In this document: positions 32,564-41,583 of the stretch, piece by piece
How the letters are laid out: every line of letters begins with the position of its first letter
How positions within the stretch are numbered: the first letter of the stretch is position 1
NCBI GenBank assembly: GCA_023129165.1
Contig: JAGMCL010000074.1
Coordinates: 1-41,629 of the forward strand
Direction of reading: 5' to 3'
From: Caldifarciminota bacterium
GTDB lineage: Bacteria > Hydrothermota > UBA3073
DNA length: 41,629 nt
Made by a program: the position numbers and the translations under genes
The notes under the pieces: generated by a model
The model's database searches: none
The model's input: only the letters and a program-made list of their open reading frames with translations
Told to the model about the DNA's origin: nothing

Positions 32564-33184
32564 TCATTTAGAATAAAGCTCAACGATAAGTCTCTCTTCT
32601 ATCTCTTCGGTCACATCAATCCTCTTGGGTAGATCAGAGATCTCTATTCTTATGGCTTTTTTATCAAGCGTAATCCACTTTGGAGGAGCAACATCCATAA
32701 CAATAGCATCCTGTATATTTCCAGGAATCTTCTTTTCTCTCATGGTTATTATCTCACCCGTTTTAACTGTATATGAGGGTATATCAACTCTTCTGTCGTT
32801 CACCCTAAAATGACCATGTGTAACGAGCTGCCTTGCTTCACTTCTCGACCTCGCAAGTCCAGCACGATATATTACATTATCCAGGCGCATCTCAAGACCC
32901 TTTAGCAGTTCTTCACCAGTCACACCTTTCTTTTTTGCTGCTCGTTCAAAACAGTTCCTGAATTGATGTTCTGTCATCCCATACATCCTTTTTACCCTTT
33001 GCTTTTCTCTTAGATGCCTACCATAATCTGTCTCCTTACGCCTATAACCCTTCCCCTGTTCTCCTGGCTTCTTACGTGCTCTCTCAATCGCACATTTACC
33101 CGAAACACACCTCTTTCCCTTTAAAAATAGTTTCCTTCCTTCTCGTCTACAAAGTCTGCAGACTGGTCCATGGTATACAGCCAT
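32564..33184 (-). CDS. rpsD: 30S ribosomal protein S4
   Basis: This 206-residue protein has the zinc-binding (C+) N-terminus with C9, C12, C26 and C31 (VCRLCRREG...RCVSGKC) and the S4 RNA-binding domain (LEMRLDNVIYRAGLARSR). S4 starts 30S assembly and is the usual translational repressor of the alpha operon. It lies one base after rpsK. Confidence 0.97.
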   Translation of the reverse strand: MAVYHGPVCRLCRREGRKLFLKGKRCVSGKCAIERARKKPGEQGKGYRRKETDYGRHLREKQRVKRMYGMTEHQFRNCFERAAKKKGVTGEELLKGLEMRLDNVIYRAGLARSRSEARQLVTHGHFRVNDRRVDIPSYTVKTGEIITMREKKIPGNIQDAIVMDVAPPKWITLDKKAIRIEISDLPKRIDVTEEIEERLIVELYSK

Positions 33185-33185
33185 A

Positions 33186-33557
33186 CTATATCCTCCTCTT
33201 CTTTGGGGGCCTACATCCGTTATGAGGAATAGGTGTTACGTCCCTTATATATGTAATTTTTAATCTCGCCGCCTTTATAGCTCTTACAGCTGAGTCCCTT
33301 CCAGCACCTGGACCCTTAACCCACACGTCTACATTTCTCAGACCTATATCGGCAAGCCCTCTTGCAACCTTCTTCGCACATATACCTGCTGCATATGGGG
33401 TTCCCTTTTTAGAACCCTTGAAACCTATGCTTCCAGCACTTGCCCATGAAAGACAATTCCCTTTCTCATCTGTTATTGTAACTATTGTATTATTAAAAGT
33501 TGACAATATGTGAACCACACCACTTTCGGGTGCCTTTCTCAACCTCCTTTTTTTCAT
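33186..33557 (-). CDS. rpsK: 30S ribosomal protein S11
   Basis: This 123-residue platform protein of the small subunit shows the S11 signatures [26 protein letters not shown] and [17 protein letters not shown]. The ATG at 33557 is used because AGGGGGG lies 4-8 nt upstream; the adjacent TTG would add one Met. It is 13-16 bp downstream of rpsM. Confidence 0.97.
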   Translation of the reverse strand: MKKRRLRKAPESGVVHILSTFNNTIVTITDEKGNCLSWASAGSIGFKGSKKGTPYAAGICAKKVARGLADIGLRNVDVWVKGPGAGRDSAVRAIKAARLKITYIRDVTPIPHNGCRPPKKRRI

Positions 33558-33573
33558 CAAACCCCCCTATAAT

Positions 33574-33960
33574 TTACTTCTTCATCTTTGATTTTTTCTT
33601 CAGCGCTATAGAACCCTTTCTGGGTCCCTTTCTTGTCCTGGCATTAGTTCGGGTTCGCTGACCTCTTACTGGCATTCCTCTCTTGTGCTTTAGACCCCTT
33701 AAGCAATTTATGTTAATGAGTCTCTTTATATTCTCCTGAATTTCAAGCCTTAGCGCACCTTCAATTTTATAATCAGATTCAATTACATTCCTTAATACAT
33801 CAACCTGTTCATCAGTTAAATCCTTTACCCTTATATCTGGTAAAATCTTACTCTTTTGTAATATCTCGTTTGCAGAGGTTCTTCCAATACCATATATATA
33901 TGTAAGTGCAATCTCTATTCTTTTATTTGAGGGAAGTTCAACACCAGAAATTCTCGCCAT
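33574..33960 (-). CDS. rpsM: 30S ribosomal protein S13
   Basis: This 128-residue head protein of the small subunit contacts tRNA and the L5 bridge. Signatures are [32 protein letters not shown] and the Arg-rich C-terminus [24 protein letters not shown] precedes the ATG. A 158-bp gap filled with AT-rich repeat-like sequence separates it from rpmJ. Confidence 0.97.
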   Translation of the reverse strand: MARISGVELPSNKRIEIALTYIYGIGRTSANEILQKSKILPDIRVKDLTDEQVDVLRNVIESDYKIEGALRLEIQENIKRLININCLRGLKHKRGMPVRGQRTRTNARTRKGPRKGSIALKKKSKMKK

Positions 33961-34118
33961 CCAACCCCTTAGTAAAATTAAATATCAAAAATTAAAAATC
34001 GTGAATCGTAAATTCGTGATCCAGAATCCGTGGTCCGTTATCCATAATCTAAGATCAAATATCAAAATTTTAAAATTTACATTTTGATTTTTACATTTAG
34101 GTTGCTGAAAGCAACCGC
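33961..34118. repeat. repeat-like gap between rpmJ and rpsM
   Basis: This contains AT-rich runs and short ATCAAATATCAAAA and AATCGTGAATCGT-type units. A GGTTGC/GCAACC hairpin (34100-34116) is placed 2 bases after the rpmJ stop codon. The hairpin has the same arms as two REP-like hairpins at 29647 and 29781. No U-run makes it a terminator. Confidence 0.5.
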
Positions 34119-34232
34119 TTATCCTTGTCTCTGTTTATGTTTTGGGTTCTGACATATAACCCTTAAAATGCCCTTTCTCTTTACTATCTGACATTTCGCA
34201 CATATCTTTTTTACAGAAGTTCTTACCTTCAT
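34119..34232 (-). CDS. rpmJ: 50S ribosomal protein L36
   Basis: This 37-residue protein starts [14 protein letters not shown] and ends NPKHKQRQG, the normal L36 length and termini. It is the zinc-binding form: C11, C14, C27 and H32. It lies between infA and rpsM, its usual place. Too small for ordinary gene calling, it was found by translating the gap. Confidence 0.96.
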   Translation of the reverse strand: MKVRTSVKKICAKCQIVKRKGILRVICQNPKHKQRQG

Positions 34233-34365
34233 TGATACTCCTATTATCCCAGATAAATTACAAATCTTAAATCCTTCACCCCATTAGATAATAATCATCC
34301 AACGGGGCAGGCAAATTCCAATATCAAACAGTATTTAGTATTTAAAATTTGAAAAATCACTTATC

Positions 34366-34584
34366 TCACTTAAATCTATGTAGTATTCTCCCTCTCGTCA
34401 AATCATAGGGTGAAAGCTCAACAACAACTCTGTCACCTGGTAGTATTTTTATAAAGTTTACTCTCATTTTTCCCGATACATGAGCAAGAACCTTATGCCC
34501 GTTATCAAGAACCACGCGGAACATTCCTCCCTTTAGTGCCTCCTGAACCTTACCTTCAACCCTTATACCCTTCTTTTCTGCCAT
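34366..34584 (-). CDS. infA: translation initiation factor IF-1
   Basis: This 72-residue protein is a single S1/OB-fold domain with the IF-1 pattern [27 protein letters not shown] and [20 protein letters not shown]. It occupies the A site of the 30S subunit during initiation. It lies 72 bp after adk. The map gene often found between these two is absent. Confidence 0.97.
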   Translation of the reverse strand: MAEKKGIRVEGKVQEALKGGMFRVVLDNGHKVLAHVSGKMRVNFIKILPGDRVVVELSPYDLTRGRILHRFK

Positions 34585-34656
34585 AAATCAGCAACAATTA
34601 AATCTTATAAAAAAATCACATAACAGAACTACAAAATAAAACATTCCTTAAAATAT

Positions 34657-35292
34657 CTACTCTGTTGGGACATCTTGTGCTGTTCTGTCAAATACCTTTC
34701 TGATTCTGTCATACACCTCTTTTATGCCACCGTTTCCATCTATTTCTTTAAGCACGCTTCTCTTTTTAAAATATTTCATAAGTGGATAGGTTTTCCTTTC
34801 ATAGATTGCCATTCTTCTTTTCACAGTATCCACAGTGTCATCCTCTCTTGTCATCAATTTAGCACCACATACATCGCATATACTATCCTTTTGAGGAGGA
34901 TCTGACAACAGATTATATACCTTCTTACACCCTGGGCAAACCCTTCTATTTGTAATCCTTTTAACTGCTTCATCAAAGCCAAGAGAGATGTAAAATACAT
35001 AATCTTGTTTAATCTTCTCAAAAAGTCTTGCCTGTGAGAGATTCCTGGGAAATCCATCAAGAACAAAAGATTCGGGTAAATTTGTTTCTAATATACTTAC
35101 AACAGTTTCGTCTGGCACAAGTTGCCCTTTTATCACATAATTTCTTGCTTCAAGCCCTAACTTTGTTCTTTTTCCTATTTCATCACGAATTATATCCCCC
35201 ATTGAGACAAACGGTATTTTGAGCTCATTAGCCAACATCCTCGCCTGTGTTCCCTTACCTGAACCAGGAGGGCCTATGAATAATATTTTCAT
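34657..35292 (-). CDS. adk: adenylate kinase, zinc-lid type
   Basis: This 211-residue enzyme catalyses ATP + AMP = 2 ADP. It has P-loop GPPGSGKGT (7-15), the AMP-binding DGFPRN (79-84), and a long LID with four zinc-type Cys (C119, C122, C139, C142). The ATG overlaps the secY stop by one base (TAATG). Length and location are as in other spc operons. Confidence 0.96.
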   Translation of the reverse strand: MKILFIGPPGSGKGTQARMLANELKIPFVSMGDIIRDEIGKRTKLGLEARNYVIKGQLVPDETVVSILETNLPESFVLDGFPRNLSQARLFEKIKQDYVFYISLGFDEAVKRITNRRVCPGCKKVYNLLSDPPQKDSICDVCGAKLMTREDDTVDTVKRRMAIYERKTYPLMKYFKKRSVLKEIDGNGGIKEVYDRIRKVFDRTAQDVPTE

Positions 35293-36605
35293 TAACCTCT
35301 TCTACCTCTTATCTTCCCTTTTCTCAAGAATCCATCATAATGTCTCATCGTAAGCTGTGCCTCTATCTGCCTTACTGTATCAAGCGCAACACCTACAACT
35401 ATGAGAACAGATGTACCACCAAAAACAAATGGCGCATTTATCTTTCTGAAGATTATGGCGGGAATTATCGCTACTGCAGCAAAAAACAGGGAACCAGGTA
35501 GAGTCACGCGGGATATTATCCTATCAATATAGTCGGCAGTGTTCTTTCCAGGTCGTACTCCAGGTATAAATCCCCCATACTTCTTCATATTATCCGCAAT
35601 ATCAATGGGATTCAAGACAACCGCTGTGTAGAAATAGGCGAAAAACACTATCAGACCTGCGTATACTATATTATACAACAAGTTTGCGGGTGTAAAAAAT
35701 CCTACCAAGGTTTGAACAAAGTCGCTTCCTGAAAAAAATCGAGCAATCGTAGCTGGGAAAGTAAGAACAGCCTGTGCAAATATTATTGGTATTATACCTG
35801 CGGCATTCACATTCAATGGAAGATGAGTAGACCTTCCACCATAAATCTTCCTCCCAATGACTCTCTGGGCATATTGAACTGGAATTCTCCGCTGCCCCTG
35901 TGTTATTAATACAACACTCGCAATTATACCGATAATAACTGCTGCCACAATTACTGCCGCGAGTGGACTCATCGCCCCAATACGCACCATGTTGAATGTG
36001 GCAATAGTGTCTCTTGGGAATCTGGCTACAATTCCAATCATTATTATTAGTGATATGCCATTTCCAATACCCCTGTCTGTAATAAGCTCACCCAACCACA
36101 TTATAAAGAGCGTTCCTGTTACCAGCGTAAGAATAGAAAGAAGTCTAAAGGTTAATCCAGGAAAAATTACTACAACCTCTCCTGAGGGGGCTCTTGCAGA
36201 CTCAAGAAATATACATACACCAAGTGCCTGTATGGCAGCTATTCCTACTGTAAGATACCTTGTATACTGATTAATCTTTCTTCTGCCCTCTTCACCCTCT
36301 CTCTGTAATTTCTGAAAATAAGGTAGTGCTGCACCCAGGAGCTGCATTATAATAGATGCAGATATATACGGCATTATTCCCAATCCAAAAATAGCTCCTG
36401 AAGAAAGTCCACCTCCAACGAATATGTCATAGAGCCCAAGTGCAGTTGTTCTGGCAGTCTCAAAGAAACTGCCAAGTGCAGCCGTATTAATACCAGGCAT
36501 GGGTATATGGCCACCCAACCTGTATACTACAAATATCGCAAGTGTAAAGAAAATCTTGTTTCGCAAGTCAGGTATCTTAAATGCGTTTCTTAGTGTTGCA
36601 AACAT
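35292..36605 (-). CDS. secY: protein translocase subunit SecY
   Basis: This 437-residue inner-membrane protein with about ten hydrophobic segments is the channel of the Sec translocon. Signatures: YRLGGHIPMPGI near the N-terminus, GIMPYISASIIMQLL, the GIGNGISLIIMIGIVARFP loop, and QAVLTFPATIARF. It would serve the signal-peptide-bearing surface proteins in this window. It is 69 bp from rplO and overlaps adk by one base. Confidence 0.97.
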   Translation of the reverse strand: MFATLRNAFKIPDLRNKIFFTLAIFVVYRLGGHIPMPGINTAALGSFFETARTTALGLYDIFVGGGLSSGAIFGLGIMPYISASIIMQLLGAALPYFQKLQREGEEGRRKINQYTRYLTVGIAAIQALGVCIFLESARAPSGEVVVIFPGLTFRLLSILTLVTGTLFIMWLGELITDRGIGNGISLIIMIGIVARFPRDTIATFNMVRIGAMSPLAAVIVAAVIIGIIASVVLITQGQRRIPVQYAQRVIGRKIYGGRSTHLPLNVNAAGIIPIIFAQAVLTFPATIARFFSGSDFVQTLVGFFTPANLLYNIVYAGLIVFFAYFYTAVVLNPIDIADNMKKYGGFIPGVRPGKNTADYIDRIISRVTLPGSLFFAAVAIIPAIIFRKINAPFVFGGTSVLIVVGVALDTVRQIEAQLTMRHYDGFLRKGKIRGRRG

Positions 36606-36674
36606 AGTATATCAGATTGGTCAGTTTGAAGATAATAATTTTACAAGTAAAATTTTCCCATTGTCACCCTTTAT

Positions 36675-37310
36675 TTACTCCTCACCACTATCCTTTTCCA
36701 CTTCCTCTTCTACTTCCTCTTCTACTTTCTCTTCCATTATCACTTCTTCTTTCTCTTCTACTCGTGCATCTTCTTCCTTGATTTCGCCTTCCTTGTCTGT
36801 TTCCTCTTTTTTGATATTATTCTCACTGCCTTTTATCTCTTCAATTTCCTCAGGCTTCGCCTCCTCTAACTTCTTTTCTATCACAACAACACTTCCACCT
36901 CTTGCTTCTACCTTATCCTTGGCAGATTTAGAAACCTTTATGTCTTCTATGGTAAGTTTTTTCGTAAGCTCACCATTACCAAGTATTTTTATAGCCTTGT
37001 TCCTTTTTACAAAACCTTTCTCATAAAGTAGAACTTTATTGACCATAGTTCCATCCTCTAATTTATTAAGATCACCAACATTCAATATCTGGTACTCAAC
37101 CGATGACGGATTGCGAAATCCTCTCTTTGGTAGTCTCCTGTATAGTGGAGTCTGACCTCCTTCAAACCATGGAGATATCTTTTTGCCTGATCTTGACCTC
37201 TCACCCTTATGTCCTCTACCAGATGTTCCACCCACACCAGATGATGTACCCCTGCCCCGTCTCTTTTTCTCTTTTCCTCTGATTTTCTTAAGATTATCCA
37301 GTACTCCCAT
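36675..37310 (-). CDS. rplO: 50S ribosomal protein L15 with a long acidic C-terminal extension
   Basis: The first 147 residues are a normal L15 (RGTSSGVGGTSGRGHKGERS, FEGGQTPLYRRLPKRGF, ILNVGDLNKL). The ORF then continues for about 64 residues (148-211) rich in Glu and Lys and lacking any known fold, e.g. EEKVEEEVEEEVEKDSGEE. The coding strand there is nearly all purine. The tail starts in frame with no break, so it is a genuine extension unless an upstream stop was lost. Its role is unknown. The gene is separated from rpmD by 387 bp of repeats. Confidence 0.95.
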   Translation of the reverse strand: MGVLDNLKKIRGKEKKRRGRGTSSGVGGTSGRGHKGERSRSGKKISPWFEGGQTPLYRRLPKRGFRNPSSVEYQILNVGDLNKLEDGTMVNKVLLYEKGFVKRNKAIKILGNGELTKKLTIEDIKVSKSAKDKVEARGGSVVVIEKKLEEAKPEEIEEIKGSENNIKKEETDKEGEIKEEDARVEEKEEVIMEEKVEEEVEEEVEKDSGEE

Positions 37311-37697
37311 AAATAACTCCTATCCTACATCCTGGCAGTGTAAAAACCTCAACCACGGATTCACCCTGTTAAATATTTACAAAATTAAGTACAAGTAATC
37401 ATCTCTGGTACTTTATTTAACAGGGGAGCCACAGAGGATCTTTAATATTGAGGGATTATAAAAGATTTTTTATTCCTCCCCTCTGTGACCTCTTACCCAT
37501 CTCAAGATCCATTCCACAGGATATTTATGGAAAGGATACGGAATCTCACGGATAAGACTAATTGCTTTACCTTATATTTCTCTGTTTTTTTAACGCTGAT
37601 TTACACTGATTGTTTCTTACTTTAAAGTTTTTATTTATCTTTGAACATCTGTGGTTAATTTTAGTCCTTGTTTTTTTGAGAGCACAGAGAATTAAAT
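37311..37697. repeat. repeat island between rpmD and rplO
   Basis: This region holds no gene. CCCTGTTAAATA (37364-37375) and its exact inverse (37414-37425) bound a 62-bp element whose interior has an AGTAC...GTACT stem; the left end matches 129-140 and the interior matches 15397-15443. Other pieces are dispersed CCACAGAGG/CTCTGTGACC-type units (around 37430-37500), and GAGAGCACAGAGAATT next to the end of rpmD. It lies within a ribosomal operon. Confidence 0.6.
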
Positions 37698-37922
37698 TTA
37701 CTCTGTGGACTCTGTGGTTTCTTTCATATTATTTTTCTTAGTTTCGACATCCTCAACTCTTACAAGATGCCTTATCTTCGTTATCATACCTCGTATCTGA
37801 GGAGTATCATTATGAACCCTTTCATCGTTCGGATGATGTAAACCAAGGGCTTCAAGGGTACGCTTCTGGTCATACTTCATCCCTATCTTACTTTTAACCT
37901 GTATAACCTTTATCTTTTTCAT
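37698..37922 (-). CDS. rpmD: 50S ribosomal protein L30, with a repeat-derived C-terminal tail
   Basis: This 74-residue protein has the L30 core (KIKVIQVKSKIGMKYDQKRT, LEALGLHHPN, RGMITKIRHLVRVEDVE), which normally ends after about 60 residues. The extra C-terminus, TKKNNMKETTESTE, is encoded by ACCACAGAGTCCACAGAG, a dispersed intergenic unit that continues past the stop. The tail thus seems to come from a repeat that overwrote the original end. L30 is small and non-essential in many bacteria, so a tail may be tolerated. Confidence 0.93.
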   Translation of the reverse strand: MKKIKVIQVKSKIGMKYDQKRTLEALGLHHPNDERVHNDTPQIRGMITKIRHLVRVEDVETKKNNMKETTESTE

Positions 37923-37955
37923 ATAATTATAGTCAAACTTATTTACAACAAATCT

Positions 37956-38429
37956 CTATAACTTAACACCCCTGATCTTCTCTATCTCTTCTTTGGTTCG
38001 CATTGATACAAGACCATTAAGCGTTGCCTTTACAAGGTTTTTTGTTGTATTGCTGCCCAGAGACTTTGTTAGAATATCTCTCACACCAGCAAGTTCTAAT
38101 ACAGCCCTTACTGGTTCACAGGCTATTACACCGGTGCCGGGGGCAGCAGGTTTCATAAAAAGTCTTGCGCCTCCACACTTTGAAATAAGAGAATGAGGGA
38201 TAGTTCCATTAATAACCTTAACAGTCTTCATGCTCCTTTGAGCCCTCTCTACACCCTTCCTGACTGCAGATGCAACCTCATGGGCCTTTCCAAACCCGAT
38301 TCCTATACGCGAAACACCGTCTCCAACTACTACTGTTGCAGAAAATCTAAACCGTTTCCCACCTTTAACTACCTTTGATACACGATTGACATCAACTACC
38401 CTTTCTTCAAATTCTCTTTCTTCGTTCAC
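37956..38429 (-). CDS. rpsE: 30S ribosomal protein S5
   Basis: This 157-residue protein is started at GTG 38429, which has CGGGGG about 8 nt upstream; an in-frame TTG at 38444 would add five residues and swallow that site. The S5 domain (EFEERVVDVNRVSKVVKGGK, RFRFSATVVVGDG) and C-terminal domain (PAAPGTGVIACEPVRAVLEL) are intact. S5 shapes decoding accuracy. Confidence 0.95.
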   Translation of the reverse strand: MNEEREFEERVVDVNRVSKVVKGGKRFRFSATVVVGDGVSRIGIGFGKAHEVASAVRKGVERAQRSMKTVKVINGTIPHSLISKCGGARLFMKPAAPGTGVIACEPVRAVLELAGVRDILTKSLGSNTTKNLVKATLNGLVSMRTKEEIEKIRGVKL

Positions 38430-38450
38430 AATAACCCCCGACAAACAAAA

Positions 38451-38789
38451 TCAAAAATTAAGACCACCCTCTTTTGCACCTTCGGCAAGTGCCTTTATTC
38501 TACCATGATATTTATACCCAGAACGATCAAACACAACGGTTTCTATCCCTTTTCCCTTTGCCTTTTCTGCCAGTCTTTTTCCACATTCCCTTGCCGCATT
38601 CATCGTGCTCAACTTTTCATCTTTAAGCATCTGTGTGGAAAAAGTTAATATAGTGGAGGAATTGATATCGTCGATCAACTGAGCATATATATATCTAAGA
38701 CTTCTATAGATAGAGAGTCTTGGTCTTTTATCAGTACCAAAAACCTTCTTACGTATCCGTTTATGTCTTCGCTCTCTTCTGTTCACCAT
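38451..38789 (-). CDS. rplR: 50S ribosomal protein L18
   Basis: This 112-residue 5S rRNA-binding protein has [20 protein letters not shown] followed by RLSIYRS at the N-terminus and [20 protein letters not shown] near the C-terminus. It lies between rplF and rpsE as usual. Confidence 0.97.
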   Translation of the reverse strand: MVNRRERRHKRIRKKVFGTDKRPRLSIYRSLRYIYAQLIDDINSSTILTFSTQMLKDEKLSTMNAARECGKRLAEKAKGKGIETVVFDRSGYKYHGRIKALAEGAKEGGLNF

Positions 38790-38874
38790 AATCCTAAATT
38801 TTGTTATCCGTGCCCGTTGTTCGTAAAAATAAACAATCAGGATTCACGAACATGAGCCACGATTTCGGTGTCTA

Positions 38875-39423
38875 TTATATACCTGTAGACACTGCACGTT
38901 TTCCTGGTTTTCTCCTTACATATTCACCCTCGTACCTAACACCCTTACCTTTATATGGCTCAGGTGGTTTGAAGCTCCTTATTTTGCTCGCACTATCACC
39001 AACCACCTCTTTATCTATACCAGTTACAACAATCCGCTGTGGTTCGGGAACCTCTATTTCCACACCCTCTGGAGGCTGGAAAATAACAGGATGAGAGAAG
39101 CCCAGGGATAGTTCAATCGCACTGTCTTTCATTTTAGCCCTATACCCAACACCCACCAATCTTAAGACTTTTGTAAATCCTTTACTTACTCCCTCAACCA
39201 TATTGGCTATAAGTGCACGAGTTAATCCATAATAGGGTTGAAGAAACCGTGATTCCCGTTTTGGAGACACAAACAAATTACCATCTTTTATTTTAACATT
39301 AAACTCAGGATGTATTTCTCTTGAGAGTTCACCCTTCGGTCCAGATACGCTTACTACGTTTCCTTTCATCCCGAACTTAACACCATCTGGAATTGGTATA
39401 GGTTTTTTCCCAATCTTAGACAT
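38875..39423 (-). CDS. rplF: 50S ribosomal protein L6
   Basis: This 182-residue protein has two L6 domains: MSKIGKKPIPIPDGV at the start and the signature PEPYKGKGVRYEGEYVRRKP near the end. It lies near the factor-binding site of the 50S subunit. It is 85 bp from rplR and 46 bp from rpsH. Confidence 0.97.
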   Translation of the reverse strand: MSKIGKKPIPIPDGVKFGMKGNVVSVSGPKGELSREIHPEFNVKIKDGNLFVSPKRESRFLQPYYGLTRALIANMVEGVSKGFTKVLRLVGVGYRAKMKDSAIELSLGFSHPVIFQPPEGVEIEVPEPQRIVVTGIDKEVVGDSASKIRSFKPPEPYKGKGVRYEGEYVRRKPGKRAVSTGI

Positions 39424-39469
39424 AACATTAATAAGTTAAAAGTGGGTTAATATATATCTACATGACTAT

Positions 39470-39850
39470 CTACCACACAAATGCAAGAATCTCTCCCCCA
39501 ACTTTTTCTTTTCTGGCCATTCTATCTGACAGAATACCTTTGGAGGTCGAGATGATGGCAATACCTAAACCCTCCTTTACCCTTGGTATATTTTTTAGGT
39601 TTACATAGACCCTTCTGCTTGGTTTGCTAATCCTCTTAAGTCCTCTAATTGTCCCAACCTTAAGATATAATAACAAAACCTTTTGTGGACTCTCATCCCT
39701 TGTTTCATACTTTTCTATGTAACCTTCATTAAGGAGAACACTCGCAACACCTTCAAGTATATTGGTTGAGGGTAATTCAAGACGGTATACCTCTCTCATT
39801 AAAGAGTTACGGATTCTTGCTAACATATCACCTACTGGGTCATTAATCAT
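39470..39850 (-). CDS. rpsH: 30S ribosomal protein S8
   Basis: This 126-residue protein has DPVGDMLARIRNSLMREVYR at the N-terminus and STSKGILSDRMARKEKVGGE near the C-terminus, both S8 signatures. S8 binds central 16S rRNA and often represses the spc operon. It lies 6 bp from rpsN. Confidence 0.97.
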   Translation of the reverse strand: MINDPVGDMLARIRNSLMREVYRLELPSTNILEGVASVLLNEGYIEKYETRDESPQKVLLLYLKVGTIRGLKRISKPSRRVYVNLKNIPRVKEGLGIAIISTSKGILSDRMARKEKVGGEILAFVW

Positions 39851-39856
39851 AATGCC

Positions 39857-40042
39857 TCACCAACTTGCCTTTCTTACGCCAGGTATTTCACCCTTAAGCG
39901 CCAGTTCCCTAAAACAAATTCTACACAAGCCAAACCTTGTATAATAACCTCTCGATCTCCCGCATCTCATACATCGGTTGTATTTTTGAACCTTGAATTT
40001 AGGTTCTTTCTTATTCTTTTCTATCCACGATTTTTTTGCCAT
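39857..40042 (-). CDS. rpsN: 30S ribosomal protein S14, type Z
   Basis: This 61-residue zinc-binding form has C24, C27, C40 and C43 (CMRCG, LCRICF) and ends [11 protein letters not shown] 40042 gives the standard length and has AGAAGGGGG just upstream. An earlier in-frame start would add 13 residues within the rplE intergenic DNA. Confidence 0.97.
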   Translation of the reverse strand: MAKKSWIEKNKKEPKFKVQKYNRCMRCGRSRGYYTRFGLCRICFRELALKGEIPGVRKASW

Positions 40043-40052
40043 ATACCCCCTT

Positions 40053-40598
40053 CTATTGCTTGCTCTTAAACGGCATTCCAAGACCTTTCAAAAGCTCAAA
40101 TGCCTCCTCGTCAGTCCGTGCTGTTGTAACAAAATTTATATCCATCCCAAAGTTAAACTTAACCTTATCAAATTTTATTTCAGGGAATATCGTATGCTCA
40201 GTAATACCCAAATTATAATTACCGCTTCCGTCAAAGGCATCAGGATCTATACCGCGAAAGTCTCTTATCCTGGGTATAGCAAAATTATTCAGCCTATCGA
40301 AAAACTCATACATCCTATTACCCCGCAGTGTTACCTTAAGACCTATTGGTTTTCCCTTTCTGAGTTTAAAAGATGCAACAGATCTCTTTGCTTTTATAAT
40401 CAGTGGTTTCTGTCCTGTGATAATTGCAATGTCGGATGATACAATATCTATAAGCTTGGAATTATCTACTGCCTCACCAAGCCCAATATTAACGACGATT
40501 TTTACTAGATGGGGTACCTCATATACATTCTTATACCCAAAGCTCTTCATCATAGCAGGTAACACAGTCTCATTATATAAATTCTTAATTCTTACCAT
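40053..40598 (-). CDS. rplE: 50S ribosomal protein L5
   Basis: This 181-residue 5S rRNA-binding protein is recognised by [56 protein letters not shown] and the conserved C-terminus [11 protein letters not shown]. It is intact and in the usual order. Confidence 0.97.
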   Translation of the reverse strand: MVRIKNLYNETVLPAMMKSFGYKNVYEVPHLVKIVVNIGLGEAVDNSKLIDIVSSDIAIITGQKPLIIKAKRSVASFKLRKGKPIGLKVTLRGNRMYEFFDRLNNFAIPRIRDFRGIDPDAFDGSGNYNLGITEHTIFPEIKFDKVKFNFGMDINFVTTARTDEEAFELLKGLGMPFKSKQ

Positions 40599-40627
40599 AA
40601 CTTATCTTTATATCAAACTCATCAAAC

Positions 40628-40936
40628 TTAATCTATCATCTCGGAACAGCTCTTACATTTTCTCACGCTCTTATCTCCGAGCCTGGTTAATGAGACTCTA
40701 ACAGCTTCTCTGCACTTTGGACATATCAACATAACATTTGATGTATTAACTGGACCCTCTTTCTGCACTATCCCGCCTGGTTCTTCTGCAGAACGTGCAC
40801 GCATATGCCTCTTTTGAAAATTAATACCCTCAACTATAAGCGTCGACTTACGGGGAAATACTTTCAAAACCTTTCCGGTTTTTCCCTTATATTCTCCTAA
40901 AATTACCTTTACAGTATCATTCCTCTTAATTTTCAT
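40628..40936 (-). CDS. rplX: 50S ribosomal protein L24
   Basis: This 102-residue protein has a KOW domain (VKVILGEYKGKTGKVLKVFP) and EGINFQKRHMRARS. The C-terminus has a four-Cys pair set (CPKC...CKSC), suggesting a zinc-binding tail. L24 starts 50S assembly. Confidence 0.97.
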   Translation of the reverse strand: MKIKRNDTVKVILGEYKGKTGKVLKVFPRKSTLIVEGINFQKRHMRARSAEEPGGIVQKEGPVNTSNVMLICPKCREAVRVSLTRLGDKSVRKCKSCSEMID

Positions 40937-40984
40937 ATCTTACCATTTAATGAACTTTTAAAGATATCATAAAAAATAAAATAT

Positions 40985-41353
40985 TTAAACCACCTCAGGT
41001 GCCAGTGATACTATCTTCATAAAATTTTTATCCCTCAATTCTCTAGCAACCGGTCCAAAAACCCTGGTCCCGACTGGTTCAAGTTGGTTATTTATCAGTA
41101 CGCAAGCATTATCATCAAATCTCACGTAACTACCATCCTTTCTTCTTGTTTCTTTTCTTGTGCGAACAATAACTGCCTTTTGAATACTCCCTCTCTTTAT
41201 CTGACTCCTCGGCACTGCCTCCTTTACTGTGACCACTATAATATCTCCTGGCTTAGCATATCTCACTCTGGAGTAACCGGGAATTCCAATACACATTCCA
41301 ATCTTAGCTCCTGAGTTATCCGCTATCTCCAACCTTGTCCGAAACGTAATCAT
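40985..41353 (-). CDS. rplN: 50S ribosomal protein L14
   Basis: This 122-residue protein starts [20 protein letters not shown] and has [20 protein letters not shown] followed by [16 protein letters not shown], all L14 hallmarks. The ATG overlaps the rpsQ stop by four bases (ATGA). Confidence 0.98.
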   Translation of the reverse strand: MITFRTRLEIADNSGAKIGMCIGIPGYSRVRYAKPGDIIVVTVKEAVPRSQIKRGSIQKAVIVRTRKETRRKDGSYVRFDDNACVLINNQLEPVGTRVFGPVARELRDKNFMKIVSLAPEVV

Positions 41354-41583
41354 TTCTTCACCTCTACTATCCTGAAATGTTTTTCCTTGGATAATGGTCT
41401 TGTTTCTTCTACAACCACCTTGTCACCCACCTTGGTGCTGTTATTCTCATCGTGGCACATCAACTTTATATTCTTTTTAACCACCTTTCCTACCAACGGG
41501 TGTCTCTTTGTGAGGGATATCTTAACTAAACGGGACTTGTCCATCTTATCAGAGATGACTTTGCCCAAAAACCTCTTTCTCAT
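41350..41583 (-). CDS. rpsQ: 30S ribosomal protein S17
   Basis: This 77-residue protein is an OB fold with the S17 pattern [20 protein letters not shown] followed by RHPLVGK, and [20 protein letters not shown] near the C-terminus. It is followed by rplN with a 4-base overlap. The 46 bases upstream (41584-41629) probably belong to the end of rpmC or its spacer but are too short to assign. Confidence 0.97.
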   Translation of the reverse strand: MRKRFLGKVISDKMDKSRLVKISLTKRHPLVGKVVKKNIKLMCHDENNSTKVGDKVVVEETRPLSKEKHFRIVEVKK

